The notes under the pieces are model-generated. The model did not search any database and was not told where the DNA came from. It was given only the letters and a program-made list of their open reading frames with translations. From an uncultured Alphaproteobacteria bacterium (GTDB taxonomy: Bacteria > Pseudomonadota > Alphaproteobacteria > Rhodobacterales > Rhodobacteraceae), in the NCBI GenBank assembly GCA_929200255.1, contig CAKMYZ010000006.1, forward strand, positions 93,829 through 157,828: a stretch of DNA of 64,000 bases, in the 5' to 3' direction. The translations under genes and the position numbers were made by a program. Below, in pieces: positions 9,724 through 18,734 of this stretch (the first letter of the stretch is position 1; each line of letters begins with the position of its first letter).

Positions 9724-10725
9724 ATGACGGTCACAATCGGAATCAATGGCTTTGGCCGCATCGGCCGCTGCACGCTGGCACATATCACAGAGGCCGCACG
9801 CAACGATGTTCAGGTGGTCAAGATCAACGCAACCGGCCCGATTGAGACAAACGCCCATCTGCTAAAGTACGACAGCGTGCACGGCCGCTTTGGGAGCCCG
9901 ATCACAGTGAAGGGCAACACAATGGACTTGGGGCGCGGCCCGATTGACGTGATGTCCACCTATGATCCAAACGAGTTGGACTGGGATGGCGTTGATGTCG
10001 TCTTGGAATGCACCGGCAAATTCAACGATGGGCAAAAGGCCGATGTGCATCTGACACGTGGCGCAAAAAAGGTTCTGATCTCTGCCCCCGCCAAAAACGT
10101 GGACCGTACGGTCGTCTACGGTGTCAACCACCGCGCATTGGATGCGGCAGACCGGATGGTGTCCAACGGATCCTGCACCACCAATTGCCTTGCCCCGCTT
10201 GCCAAAGTGCTGAACGACGCCATTGGGATTGAACGCGGGATCATGACGACGATCCACAGCTATACCGGCGACCAGCCAACACTGGATCGCCGCCATAGTG
10301 ACCTCTACCGCGCACGCGCGGCCGCCATGGCAATGATCCCCACCTCCACCGGGGCCGCAAAGGCACTGGGTCAGGTGCTCCCGGAACTGGACGGCAAACT
10401 GGACGGCACCGCAATGCGCGTACCCACGCCAAACGTCAGTGCCGTCGATCTGACCTTTGAGGCCGGCAAGTCAGTGACAGTCTCCGATGTGAACGCCATC
10501 GTGTCAGAAGCCGTTGCAGGCTATATGGGTATGGTGATGTCATATGATGACGAGGCGAAAGTCAGCATCGATTTCAACCACACCACCGAAAGCAGCATCT
10601 TTGCCCCTGACCAGACCAAGGTGGTTGGTGGCAAGACAGTGCGTGTGCTTGCCTGGTATGACAATGAATGGGGCTTTTCAGCACGCATGGCAGATGTTGC
10701 AGCGACCATGGGGCGATTGCACTAA
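9724..10725 (+). CDS. gap: type I glyceraldehyde-3-phosphate dehydrogenase (paralog 1)
   Basis: 333 aa; [18 protein letters not shown] active site. Confidence 0.95.
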   Translation: MTVTIGINGFGRIGRCTLAHITEAARNDVQVVKINATGPIETNAHLLKYDSVHGRFGSPITVKGNTMDLGRGPIDVMSTYDPNELDWDGVDVVLECTGKFNDGQKADVHLTRGAKKVLISAPAKNVDRTVVYGVNHRALDAADRMVSNGSCTTNCLAPLAKVLNDAIGIERGIMTTIHSYTGDQPTLDRRHSDLYRARAAAMAMIPTSTGAAKALGQVLPELDGKLDGTAMRVPTPNVSAVDLTFEAGKSVTVSDVNAIVSEAVAGYMGMVMSYDDEAKVSIDFNHTTESSIFAPDQTKVVGGKTVRVLAWYDNEWGFSARMADVAATMGRLH

Positions 10726-10735
10726 GCGCGGCCAC

Positions 10736-10779
10736 AAATCCTCTCAGAGGATTTGGCCCAGACTTTCGATGAAAGTCTG
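10736..10779. repeat. tandem pair of near-perfect hairpins downstream of first gap
   Basis: AAATCCTCT-C-AGAGGATTT (10736-10754) and CAGACTTTC-GAT-GAAAGTCTG (10759-10779). Confidence 0.75.
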
Positions 10780-10822
10780 CTGACCTTTGCCATTTGCGCA
10801 GCAGAGCGTTAGACCAATCAAC

Positions 10823-10966
10823 ATGACCAATACCATTGCCATTTGGCTGGGCCTCATCATCACGGCCCTGCTCGCCACGGACTATGTCCTGTATGATTGG
10901 GCCAACACGCTCTTTCTGTTGCGCAAATTCATGGAATTGATCGAATGGCTGGCTTTCTGGCGCTAG
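10823..10966 (+). CDS. 47-aa putative membrane protein between the two gap genes
   Basis: MTNTIAIWLGLIITALLATDYVLYDWANTLFLLRKFMELIEWLAFWR, ATG to TAG. Below the 60-aa cut-off of the supplied ORF track. Confidence 0.65.
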   Translation: MTNTIAIWLGLIITALLATDYVLYDWANTLFLLRKFMELIEWLAFWR

Positions 10967-10996
10967 GCGGTGTTGACCTTTGCGCGGAAATGGCAA

Positions 10997-11010
10997 TGTT
11001 AGCGCCAACA
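10997..11010. promoter_or_regulatory. LacI-type operator-like site upstream of second gap
   Basis: TGTTAGCGCCAACA inside AATGTTAGCGCCAACATT (18-bp near-palindrome). Confidence 0.65.
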
Positions 11011-11035
11011 TTGACCCATTGAGGAGAAAGCGATC

Positions 11036-12037
11036 ATGGCCGTCAAAGTAGCTATTAATGGATTTGGCCGCATCGGCCGTAACGTGCTACGCGCGATCAT
11101 CGAAAGCGGCCGCACCGATATCGAGGTGGTTGCGATCAACGACCTCGGCCCAGTTGAAACAAACGCTCACCTGCTGCGCTTTGACAGCGTGCATGGACGG
11201 TTTCCCGCCACCGTGACGACAACAGAAACCACCATTGACGTGGGGCGTGGCCCGATGGAGGTCACCGCGATCCGCAACCCCGCCGACCTGCCATGGGGGC
11301 ATGTGGATGTTGTGCTGGAATGCACCGGTATCTTTACCAGCAAAGAGGCCTGCCAGGCACACCTTGATAACGGTGCAAGCCGCGTGCTGATCTCAGCCCC
11401 CGGCAAGGGTGCCGATAAGACGATTGTCTACGGTGTGAACCATGATTTGCTGACCAAAGATGATATCGTCGTCTCCAATGCCTCATGCACAACCAACTGC
11501 CTTGCGCCTGTGGCCAAGGTCCTGAACGACGCCCTTGGTATTAATAAAGGTTTCATGACGACGGTGCACAGCTATACCGGCGACCAACCGACGCTGGACA
11601 CATTGCACAGGGACCTCTACCGCGCCCGTGCCGCAGCCTTGTCAATGATCCCGACCTCCACCGGTGCGGCCAAAGCCGTGGGCCTGGTCCTGCCAGAGCT
11701 GAACGGCATCCTGGACGGGGTCGCGATCCGCGTACCCACACCCAACGTGTCCTGCGTCGACCTGACATTCGAATCCAAGCGGCCGACAACGGTGGAGGAA
11801 GTGAACAACGCGATCATCAGCGCGGCCGACGGTCCACTGAAAGGTGTGTTGGGCTATACGGACCTGCCGATGGTCAGCACCGACTTCAACCACGATCCGC
11901 ATTCGTCAATCTTCCATCTGGATCAAACCAAGGTGCTGGATGGCAATATGGTGCGCATTCTGACCTGGTATGACAACGAATGGGGTTTCTCCAACCGCAT
12001 GGGTGATACCGCCGTCGCAGTGGGCAAACTTATCTGA
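11036..12037 (+). CDS. gap: type I glyceraldehyde-3-phosphate dehydrogenase (paralog 2)
   Basis: 333 aa; [39 protein letters not shown]. Confidence 0.95.
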   Translation: MAVKVAINGFGRIGRNVLRAIIESGRTDIEVVAINDLGPVETNAHLLRFDSVHGRFPATVTTTETTIDVGRGPMEVTAIRNPADLPWGHVDVVLECTGIFTSKEACQAHLDNGASRVLISAPGKGADKTIVYGVNHDLLTKDDIVVSNASCTTNCLAPVAKVLNDALGINKGFMTTVHSYTGDQPTLDTLHRDLYRARAAALSMIPTSTGAAKAVGLVLPELNGILDGVAIRVPTPNVSCVDLTFESKRPTTVEEVNNAIISAADGPLKGVLGYTDLPMVSTDFNHDPHSSIFHLDQTKVLDGNMVRILTWYDNEWGFSNRMGDTAVAVGKLI

Positions 12038-12063
12038 ACGTACTCAACATGTTAACCTGCTCT

Positions 12064-12090
12064 AGCCGGCTCCTTCAGGGGCCGGCTATT
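12064..12090 (+). terminator. Rho-independent terminator after second gap
   Basis: AGCCGGCTCC-TTCA-GGGGCCGGCT then ATTTGT. Confidence 0.7.
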
Positions 12091-12139
12091 TGTGCAAACC
12101 ACCAAACCGGCCATGCGTTTTCAAAAGGGTGCGGCTTTG

Positions 12140-12913
12140 TCATTCCTGCACCTCGGCCAGAAACTGATCAATCCGCGCTGCGTACCCCGCCTGCCCGGCA
12201 AGGTTGTTATGCGTGGCCCCCTCAACCGCATGAAACGTGACCGCCAGCCCCGCCGCCTGCATCACGTCGCGCAACCGGGCGCCATTGGATATTGGGATCA
12301 GCTGATCGGCCGTCCCGTGCTGGATCAAAACGGGTGCTGTAAGGTCAGAGATCAAAGCCGCGGAATCCCATCGCTGGACACCCGGCATATAGCATGCAGG
12401 CAACCAAGAGGCCTTGGTCATCAGCGTGCACATCTTCACAAACGGCGCATCAAGCAGGACCGCATCAACGGGGCGTGCTGCGGCCACATGCAGAGCCAGC
12501 CCGGTGCCCATCGAATAGCCATGCACCACAATCGGCCCCGTGTGTCGGGCCGCCAGCCAGTCGTATGCGGCCAGTGCATCGGCTTTCAGCCCCACCTCTG
12601 ACGGGGTGCCAGGGATACCGCCGCCGCCGGGATACTCCATCGCCGCTATCGGGCGCCCTGTCCGTTCATGGGCCTCCAGCGTATAGGTGAAATAAGCCAG
12701 CGCCCCACCATTCCCCATGAAAAACAAAACCGCTGTCGCGTCGCCCCCATCACGCCAGGCCATTGCGACCTTTCGGTCGGTCACAACCTCTTGGGCATAG
12801 CGGGGGTTTTCAAAGGGGTCCGCACCAAAGGGATAGATGAACTGCGGATGGGCAAAAACCATCGCTATTGCATAAAGCAGATAAGTGCCAATCAGCATCC
12901 AGAGCCAGTTCAC
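12140..12913 (-). CDS. alpha/beta hydrolase
   Basis: VVHGYSMGTGLALHVAAARPVDAVLLDAPF: GxSxG nucleophile elbow. Confidence 0.85.
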   Translation of the reverse strand: MNWLWMLIGTYLLYAIAMVFAHPQFIYPFGADPFENPRYAQEVVTDRKVAMAWRDGGDATAVLFFMGNGGALAYFTYTLEAHERTGRPIAAMEYPGGGGIPGTPSEVGLKADALAAYDWLAARHTGPIVVHGYSMGTGLALHVAAARPVDAVLLDAPFVKMCTLMTKASWLPACYMPGVQRWDSAALISDLTAPVLIQHGTADQLIPISNGARLRDVMQAAGLAVTFHAVEGATHNNLAGQAGYAARIDQFLAEVQE

Positions 12914-13404
12914 ACGCCAAAGCGCTCCAGCAAGGCGGTATTCACCGAAGGCGACACAAATTTGGACACATCACCGCCAAGCCGCGCGATTTCCTTGACC
13001 AGCTTTGATGCAATCGCCTGATGCTGTGCTTCGGCCATCAGAAATACCGTCTCGATACGATCATCTAACACGCGGTTCATGCCAACCATCTGATATTCGT
13101 ACTCAAAATCGGCAACAGCACGCAAACCGCGAATGATCACACTCGCCCCTACATCGCGCGCGCAATCGATCAGCAGGTTTTCAAAGGGATGCACTTCGAT
13201 CTGACAGCCCACAGCGGCGCCCAAAGGCTTTGCTTCTGCTGCGACCATGGCGACCCGCTCTTCAAGCGAAAACAAGGGGCCCTTGTCGCGATTGATCGCC
13301 ACGCCGATGACCAGTCGGTCCACCAGTGAACAGGCCCTGCGAATAATATCGATATGCCCATACGTGACCGGATCAAATGTACCGGGATAAAGTCCTACGC
13401 GCAT
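12910..13404 (-). CDS. coaD: pantetheine-phosphate adenylyltransferase
   Basis: MRVGLYPGTFDPVTYGHIDIIRRA; ISS-like loop and RGLRAVADFEYEYQM. Confidence 0.95.
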   Translation of the reverse strand: MRVGLYPGTFDPVTYGHIDIIRRACSLVDRLVIGVAINRDKGPLFSLEERVAMVAAEAKPLGAAVGCQIEVHPFENLLIDCARDVGASVIIRGLRAVADFEYEYQMVGMNRVLDDRIETVFLMAEAQHQAIASKLVKEIARLGGDVSKFVSPSVNTALLERFGV

Positions 13405-13470
13405 GGCCGTCCTCGTCTGTTGTGCGTTTTGGCCAAGCAACATGATTGCGCAGGCAAATGCAATATCGGG

Positions 13471-13905
13471 CTAGTGCCCCATAATCATACCCTCAAGCGC
13501 GTCTTTCTCCATCGACAGCTCCGCAAGGCGCGCCTTGACGGCGTCCCCGATGGAAATCAGACCGACCATCTTGTCGCCATCCATGACCGGCACGTGGCGG
13601 AAACGCCCCTCGGTCATCATTTCAAGCACCTCGATGGCGCTGTTTGAAGGCGAGCATGTCACCAGCTTGGCGGTCATCAGGTCCTTGACCTGATCGCTCA
13701 GGCATCCCGCGCCGCGTTTGCCCAACTCGCGGACGATATCGCGTTCCGACAGGATACCATCAAGGCTTTCACCATCGGCGGAAACCACAACTGTACCAAT
13801 CCGATGCTCTGACAAGAGTTTCGTCGCATCCGATATGGTGGACGTGGGCTTGACCGAGATCACGCCGACATCAGGCTTGGATTTGAGAATTTGGGAAACA
13901 ATCAT
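13471..13905 (-). CDS. CBS domain-containing protein
   Basis: Two CBS repeats: ATKLLSEHRIGTVVVSADGESLDGILSERDIVR and VLEMMTEGRFRHVPVMDGDKMVGLISIGDAVK. Confidence 0.9.
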   Translation of the reverse strand: MIVSQILKSKPDVGVISVKPTSTISDATKLLSEHRIGTVVVSADGESLDGILSERDIVRELGKRGAGCLSDQVKDLMTAKLVTCSPSNSAIEVLEMMTEGRFRHVPVMDGDKMVGLISIGDAVKARLAELSMEKDALEGMIMGH

Positions 13906-13942
13906 AGCGGGCTCCTTGAAACGGCTCCGGGTGTTCAGCGTC

Positions 13943-14845
13943 TCAAATCACGGGGCTGACTGTCAAGCGCGCAGTGCGTTCAAGGCGCACGACCTCGTCC
14001 TGAAGGCCCCGCCGCAGGGCATCCGCAAAGCGGTTCAGCCGGTCAGAGTGTCGGTCGGTGGTGTGGCGCACAAGGTAGAAGGCGCGCCGCAATGACACCT
14101 GATCAGTCAGCACGCGGCACAATTCCGGCGCAAAGGGCAACGCAAAATCATGCACGATCCCAACCCCGGCCTGCCGGATCATCTGCAACTGCACAACAAC
14201 GGAATTTGATGCAAGCTGCACACCACTTGCGCCAATCGCACCAAGATAGTCCAATTCCTTGTCAAAAATCATATCGGGGATGTAGCCCACAATCTGTTGG
14301 GCTCTGAGGTCTGCCACGGACCGTGGTTGGGGTTGGTCGGCACGCATCGCAAGGTGTAACTGGTAGTCCACGATTTTCTGCACCGTCAGCTGCCCCGCCT
14401 GCGGTGGGCTGACCGTGATGGCCATATCCGCCTCGCGCCGCGACAGGTTGACGACACGGGGCAAGGCCAGGATCTGTACCTCCAGATCCGGGTTGTCCCT
14501 TTGAATAGCGGCACAAACCTGCGGTAACAGGAAATTCGCCGCCCCGTCGGGCGCACCGATCCGAATTTGGCCGGTCAAAGCTGCTGACGCCTCCTGGCCC
14601 TCATGTAACGCGCGGGTCAGGTGTACCTCGGCCTGTGCTGCACTGTCGCGGATGCGCACGCCCAAATCGGTCAGTTGATACCCCTGCGGTGATTTCACAA
14701 AAAGCGCGCCACCCATGGCGCGCTCCAACCGGGCCACACGGCGTCCCAGCGTCGAAGGGTCCATTTTCAGCCCCGGTGCGGCAGCAGACAGCCCTTCGGC
14801 CCGCGCTACCGCCAAAAACACCCGCATGTCGTCCCAATGGTTCAT
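13943..14845 (-). CDS. LysR-family regulator, divergent from the valine-catabolism operon
   Basis: MNHWDDMRVFLAVARAEGLSAAAPGLKMDPSTLGRRVARLERAMG. Confidence 0.9.
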   Translation of the reverse strand: MNHWDDMRVFLAVARAEGLSAAAPGLKMDPSTLGRRVARLERAMGGALFVKSPQGYQLTDLGVRIRDSAAQAEVHLTRALHEGQEASAALTGQIRIGAPDGAANFLLPQVCAAIQRDNPDLEVQILALPRVVNLSRREADMAITVSPPQAGQLTVQKIVDYQLHLAMRADQPQPRSVADLRAQQIVGYIPDMIFDKELDYLGAIGASGVQLASNSVVVQLQMIRQAGVGIVHDFALPFAPELCRVLTDQVSLRRAFYLVRHTTDRHSDRLNRFADALRRGLQDEVVRLERTARLTVSPVI

Positions 14846-14857
14846 GTCATACCTGCA

Positions 14858-14869
14858 ATTTTGCAAAAT
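14858..14869. promoter_or_regulatory. 12-bp perfect palindrome ATTTTGCAAAAT in lysR/mmsA divergent promoter
   Basis: Read directly in the 94-bp divergent spacer. Confidence 0.5.
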
Positions 14870-14939
14870 GATTTTGGGATATTGGCTCTTTTACGGTGAA
14901 AAACGCAAGGCTAGATTTGGGCGAACCAAGGAGGCTCCC

Positions 14940-16439
14940 ATGCAAGAACTGACCCATTACATCGGCGGTGCACACGTCAAAGGCACATCTGGCCGTTTCG
15001 CAGATGTCTTTAATCCCGCCACAGGTGAGGTGCAGGCCAAGGTGCCGCTGGCAAATGCCGACGAAATGGCCAAAGCCGTGGCAATCGCCGCTGAGGCACA
15101 GCCAGCATGGGCAGCCGTGAACCCACAGCGCCGCGCACGCGTGATGATGGCCTTTGTTGGCCTGCTTAACCGCGATATGGACAAACTGGCCGAGGCGCTC
15201 AGCCGCGAACACGGCAAGACGCTGCCCGACGCCAAAGGTGACGTGATCCGTGGCCTTGAGGTGGTGGAATACTGCATCGGCGCGCCACAACTGCTGAAGG
15301 GTGAATTCACCGACAGCGCTGGCCCCGGCATCGATATGTATTCCATGAAGCAGGCACTGGGTGTGACTGCCGGTATTACGCCCTTCAACTTCCCCGCCAT
15401 GATCCCGATGTGGATGTTCGCCCCTGCCATCGCCTGTGGCAACGCCTTCATCCTCAAACCCTCCGAGCGTGACCCATCCGTGCCGCTGATGTTGGCCGAA
15501 CTAATGGAAGAGGCAGGCCTGCCCAAAGGTATCCTGCAAGTCGTGAACGGCGATAAAGAAGCCGTTGATGCGATCCTCTATGACGACACCATCCAATCGG
15601 TGGGTTTTGTCGGATCAACCCCAATTGCCGAATATATCTACGCCACAGGCTGTGCGCAGGGCAAACGCGTGCAATGCTTTGGCGGCGCCAAAAACCACAT
15701 GATCATCATGCCCGACGCAGATATGGATCAGGCCGCCGACGCACTGGTTGGTGCAGGCTATGGTGCGGCGGGCGAACGCTGCATGGCGATTTCCGTTGCT
15801 GTGCCTGTGGGCGATGACACCGCAGACCGCCTGCTGGAAAAACTGGTGCCCAAGGTAGAGGCGCTCAAGGTCGGCCCTTACACCTCTGGCAACGACGTGG
15901 ACTATGGCCCGGTCGTTACGGCCGCAGCCAAAGAAAACATCGGCCGCCTTGTACAATCCGGCATCGATCAAGGTGCGAAACTGGTCGTCGATGGGCGCAA
16001 CTTCAGTCTGCAAGGCTATGAAGATGGGTTCTTCGTTGGCGCGCATCTTTTTGACAACGTCACCAAGGACATGGACATCTATAAGAAAGAGATATTCGGC
16101 CCTGTCCTATCGACCGTCCGTGCGCAATCCTATGAAGAGGCCATCGGCCTTGCCATGGACCACGAATACGGCAACGGCACTGCGATCTTTACCCGCGACG
16201 GTGACACGGCCCGCGATTTTGCCAGCCGGATCAACATCGGCATGGTTGGTGTGAACGTGCCAATCCCCGTGCCGCTGGCCTATCACACCTTTGGTGGCTG
16301 GAAGAAATCCATGTTTGGCGACCTCAACCAGCACGGTCCGGATGCATTCAAGTTCTACACACGGACCAAGACGATCACCTCGCGCTGGCCCTCTGGCATC
16401 AAGGAAGGTGGCGAGTTTTCCATCCCGCTTATGGAGTAA
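14940..16439 (+). CDS. mmsA: CoA-acylating methylmalonate-semialdehyde dehydrogenase
   Basis: MQELTHYIGGAHVKGTSGRFADVFNPATGEVQAKVPLA; GAGYGAAGERCMAISVAVPVG. Confidence 0.93.
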   Translation: MQELTHYIGGAHVKGTSGRFADVFNPATGEVQAKVPLANADEMAKAVAIAAEAQPAWAAVNPQRRARVMMAFVGLLNRDMDKLAEALSREHGKTLPDAKGDVIRGLEVVEYCIGAPQLLKGEFTDSAGPGIDMYSMKQALGVTAGITPFNFPAMIPMWMFAPAIACGNAFILKPSERDPSVPLMLAELMEEAGLPKGILQVVNGDKEAVDAILYDDTIQSVGFVGSTPIAEYIYATGCAQGKRVQCFGGAKNHMIIMPDADMDQAADALVGAGYGAAGERCMAISVAVPVGDDTADRLLEKLVPKVEALKVGPYTSGNDVDYGPVVTAAAKENIGRLVQSGIDQGAKLVVDGRNFSLQGYEDGFFVGAHLFDNVTKDMDIYKKEIFGPVLSTVRAQSYEEAIGLAMDHEYGNGTAIFTRDGDTARDFASRINIGMVGVNVPIPVPLAYHTFGGWKKSMFGDLNQHGPDAFKFYTRTKTITSRWPSGIKEGGEFSIPLME

Positions 16440-16496
16440 CGCAAGCCAGAGCCTCGCCCGGCCGATCAGGCGGGGCTCATATGCCGCAGGCTTGCG
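16440..16496. other. 57-nt nested stem-loop between mmsA and acyl-CoA dehydrogenase genes
   Basis: Outer CGCAAGCC/GGCTTGCG (8 bp) and inner AGCCTCGCC/GGCGGGGCT (9 bp with one wobble). Confidence 0.65.
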
Positions 16497-16554
16497 CATG
16501 TCCCCCATTCACGACAAAATATGAACAAGCGTTCAATTCTTGCAGGAGCTCCCG

Positions 16555-17694
16555 ATGGACTTTGCACTCACCGAAGAACAATCAGCCATCTTTGATATGG
16601 CGCTTGCGTTTGGCCAAGAGCATATCGCACCCCACGCCCGCGCATGGGAAACAGAGGGCGAAATCCCCAAATCGCTTTGGCCAGAGCTTGCAGCGCTTGG
16701 TTTTGGCGGGCTTTACGTGTCGCCTGACAATGGCGGCTCTGGCCTGTCGCGGCTTGATGCAACGCTGGTCTTTGAAGCGCTCGCGCAATCCTGCGCATCG
16801 GTTGCCGCGTTCCTTTCGATCCACAATATGTGTGCCAAAATGATCGAAAGCTACGGCACGGAGGCGCTCAAGGATCGTGTTTTGCCCAAAGCGCTCGCGA
16901 TGGAAACGATCCTGGCCTACTGCCTGACAGAACCCGGTTCCGGCTCTGACGCGGCTGCGTTGAAAACCAAGGCAGATCGCACCAGCGACGGCTATAGCCT
17001 GACAGGAACCAAGGCATTCATTTCAGGCGGCGGATACTCTGACGCCTACATCGTGATGTCCCGCACAGGTGCCGACGGCCCCAAGGGGGTCAGCGCGATC
17101 GTCGTCGAGGACGGCGCCCGCGGCCTCTCCTTCGGCGGGCTCGAAGACAAAATGGGCTGGAAATCGCAACCGACGCGCCAGGTGCAACTGGACACAGCGC
17201 TGGCCCCGGCAGAAAATCTGCTGGGCGAGGAAGGCTCTGGCTTCAAATACGCGATGGCGGGCCTTGATGGGGGGCGATTGAACATCGCGGCCTGTTCAAT
17301 CGGGGCGGCACAATCGGCCCTTGATCAAACGCTGGGCTATATGGCCGAACGCCAAGCCTTTGGCAAATCCATTGATCAGTTCCAGGGGCTGCAATTCCGG
17401 CTGGCGGATATGGAAATCAACCTGCAAGCCGCCCGCACCTTCCTGCGTCAAGCAGCCTGGAAGCTGGACAGCGGCGCGCCGGATGCCACAAAGTTCTGCG
17501 CAATGGCCAAGAAACTCTGCACAGAAACCGGCAGCCAGGTCGCCGACCAATGCCTGCAACTGCATGGCGGCTATGGCTATCTGGCCGATTATGGGATCGA
17601 AAAGATCGTGCGTGACCTGCGGGTCCACCAGATCCTTGAAGGCACCAATGAGATCATGCGCGTGATCACCGCACGCCACCTAATTCACAAATGA
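16555..17694 (+). CDS. acyl-CoA dehydrogenase (probably isobutyryl-CoA dehydrogenase)
   Basis: MDFALTEEQSAIFDMALAFGQEHIAPHARAWE; AYCLTEPGSGSDAAALKTKA; position in mms operon. Confidence 0.9.
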   Translation: MDFALTEEQSAIFDMALAFGQEHIAPHARAWETEGEIPKSLWPELAALGFGGLYVSPDNGGSGLSRLDATLVFEALAQSCASVAAFLSIHNMCAKMIESYGTEALKDRVLPKALAMETILAYCLTEPGSGSDAAALKTKADRTSDGYSLTGTKAFISGGGYSDAYIVMSRTGADGPKGVSAIVVEDGARGLSFGGLEDKMGWKSQPTRQVQLDTALAPAENLLGEEGSGFKYAMAGLDGGRLNIAACSIGAAQSALDQTLGYMAERQAFGKSIDQFQGLQFRLADMEINLQAARTFLRQAAWKLDSGAPDATKFCAMAKKLCTETGSQVADQCLQLHGGYGYLADYGIEKIVRDLRVHQILEGTNEIMRVITARHLIHK

Positions 17695-18734
17695 CCGATA
17701 TCATCATCCGTAAATCCGGACGCGCCGGGTGGATCACGCTGAACCGGCCCAAAGCGCTCAACGCACTGACCTGGGAAATGTGTCTGGCGATTGAGACAGC
17801 ACTGGACAATTGGCGCAATGACGCGGAGGTGGCGCTTGTGATCATCGACGCCGCAGGTGAGCGGGCCTTTTGTTCAGGTGGCGACATCGCCGAGATGTAC
17901 GCCGCAGGCCGGCGCGGTGATCTGGACTACGGACGGCGATTCTGGCGGGATGAATACCGACTCAACGATAAAATCCACAGCTACGCCAAGCCGGTAGTGG
18001 CCTTCCTGCAAGGGTTCACCATGGGCGGTGGGGTTGGTGTCGGATGCCATGCATCACATCGGATCGTCTGCGACAGCAGCCAGATCGCCATGCCCGAATG
18101 CTCAATCGGACTGGTGCCTGACGTTGGCGGATCACTGCTGTTGGCGCAGGCACCGGGCTATGTCGGCAGCTATCTGGGGCTGACCGGCGACCGTATGGAT
18201 GCGGGCGATGCGATCTTTGCAGGGTTTGCAGATCACTTTGTGCCAGAGGCAGAGTGGGACGCGTTGAAACGCACCGTCGCCACAAGCGGCACGACCGACG
18301 CCATCGCATCGGCAAAACACGCAGCCCCAGACAGCCGCCTTGCACAGTGGCAGGCAGAGATCGACACCTGCTTTGCCGAACCGAGCCTTGCTGCGGTGTA
18401 TCAGGCCATACCCGCCGACGCAGGCCCCGCCATGACACAGGCGCGCAAACTGATGGACCGTAACTGCCCGCTAAGCATGGCCACCACAGCCCAAATCATT
18501 GATGCCGTGCGCCATGACCCACAGATCCGAACCGCGCTTGATTATGAGTTCCGCTACACATTCCGCTGTGTCGCCCAAGGCGACTTTATCGAAGGGATCA
18601 GAGCGGCCATCATCGACCGGGACCGCAACCCGCAATGGCAACATGGCAGTTGGGCCGGTGTGAAGGACACAGACGTCGCACAGATGACAGCGCCCCTGGG
18701 CAAAGATGCGCTGCAATGGAAGGAAGAAACATGA
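17691..18734 (+). CDS. enoyl-CoA hydratase/isomerase family, likely 3-hydroxyisobutyryl-CoA hydrolase
   Basis: CSGGDIAEMYAAGRRGD...GFTMGGGVGVGCHASHRIV; 4-bp overlaps with both neighbours. Confidence 0.9.
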   Translation: MTDIIIRKSGRAGWITLNRPKALNALTWEMCLAIETALDNWRNDAEVALVIIDAAGERAFCSGGDIAEMYAAGRRGDLDYGRRFWRDEYRLNDKIHSYAKPVVAFLQGFTMGGGVGVGCHASHRIVCDSSQIAMPECSIGLVPDVGGSLLLAQAPGYVGSYLGLTGDRMDAGDAIFAGFADHFVPEAEWDALKRTVATSGTTDAIASAKHAAPDSRLAQWQAEIDTCFAEPSLAAVYQAIPADAGPAMTQARKLMDRNCPLSMATTAQIIDAVRHDPQIRTALDYEFRYTFRCVAQGDFIEGIRAAIIDRDRNPQWQHGSWAGVKDTDVAQMTAPLGKDALQWKEET

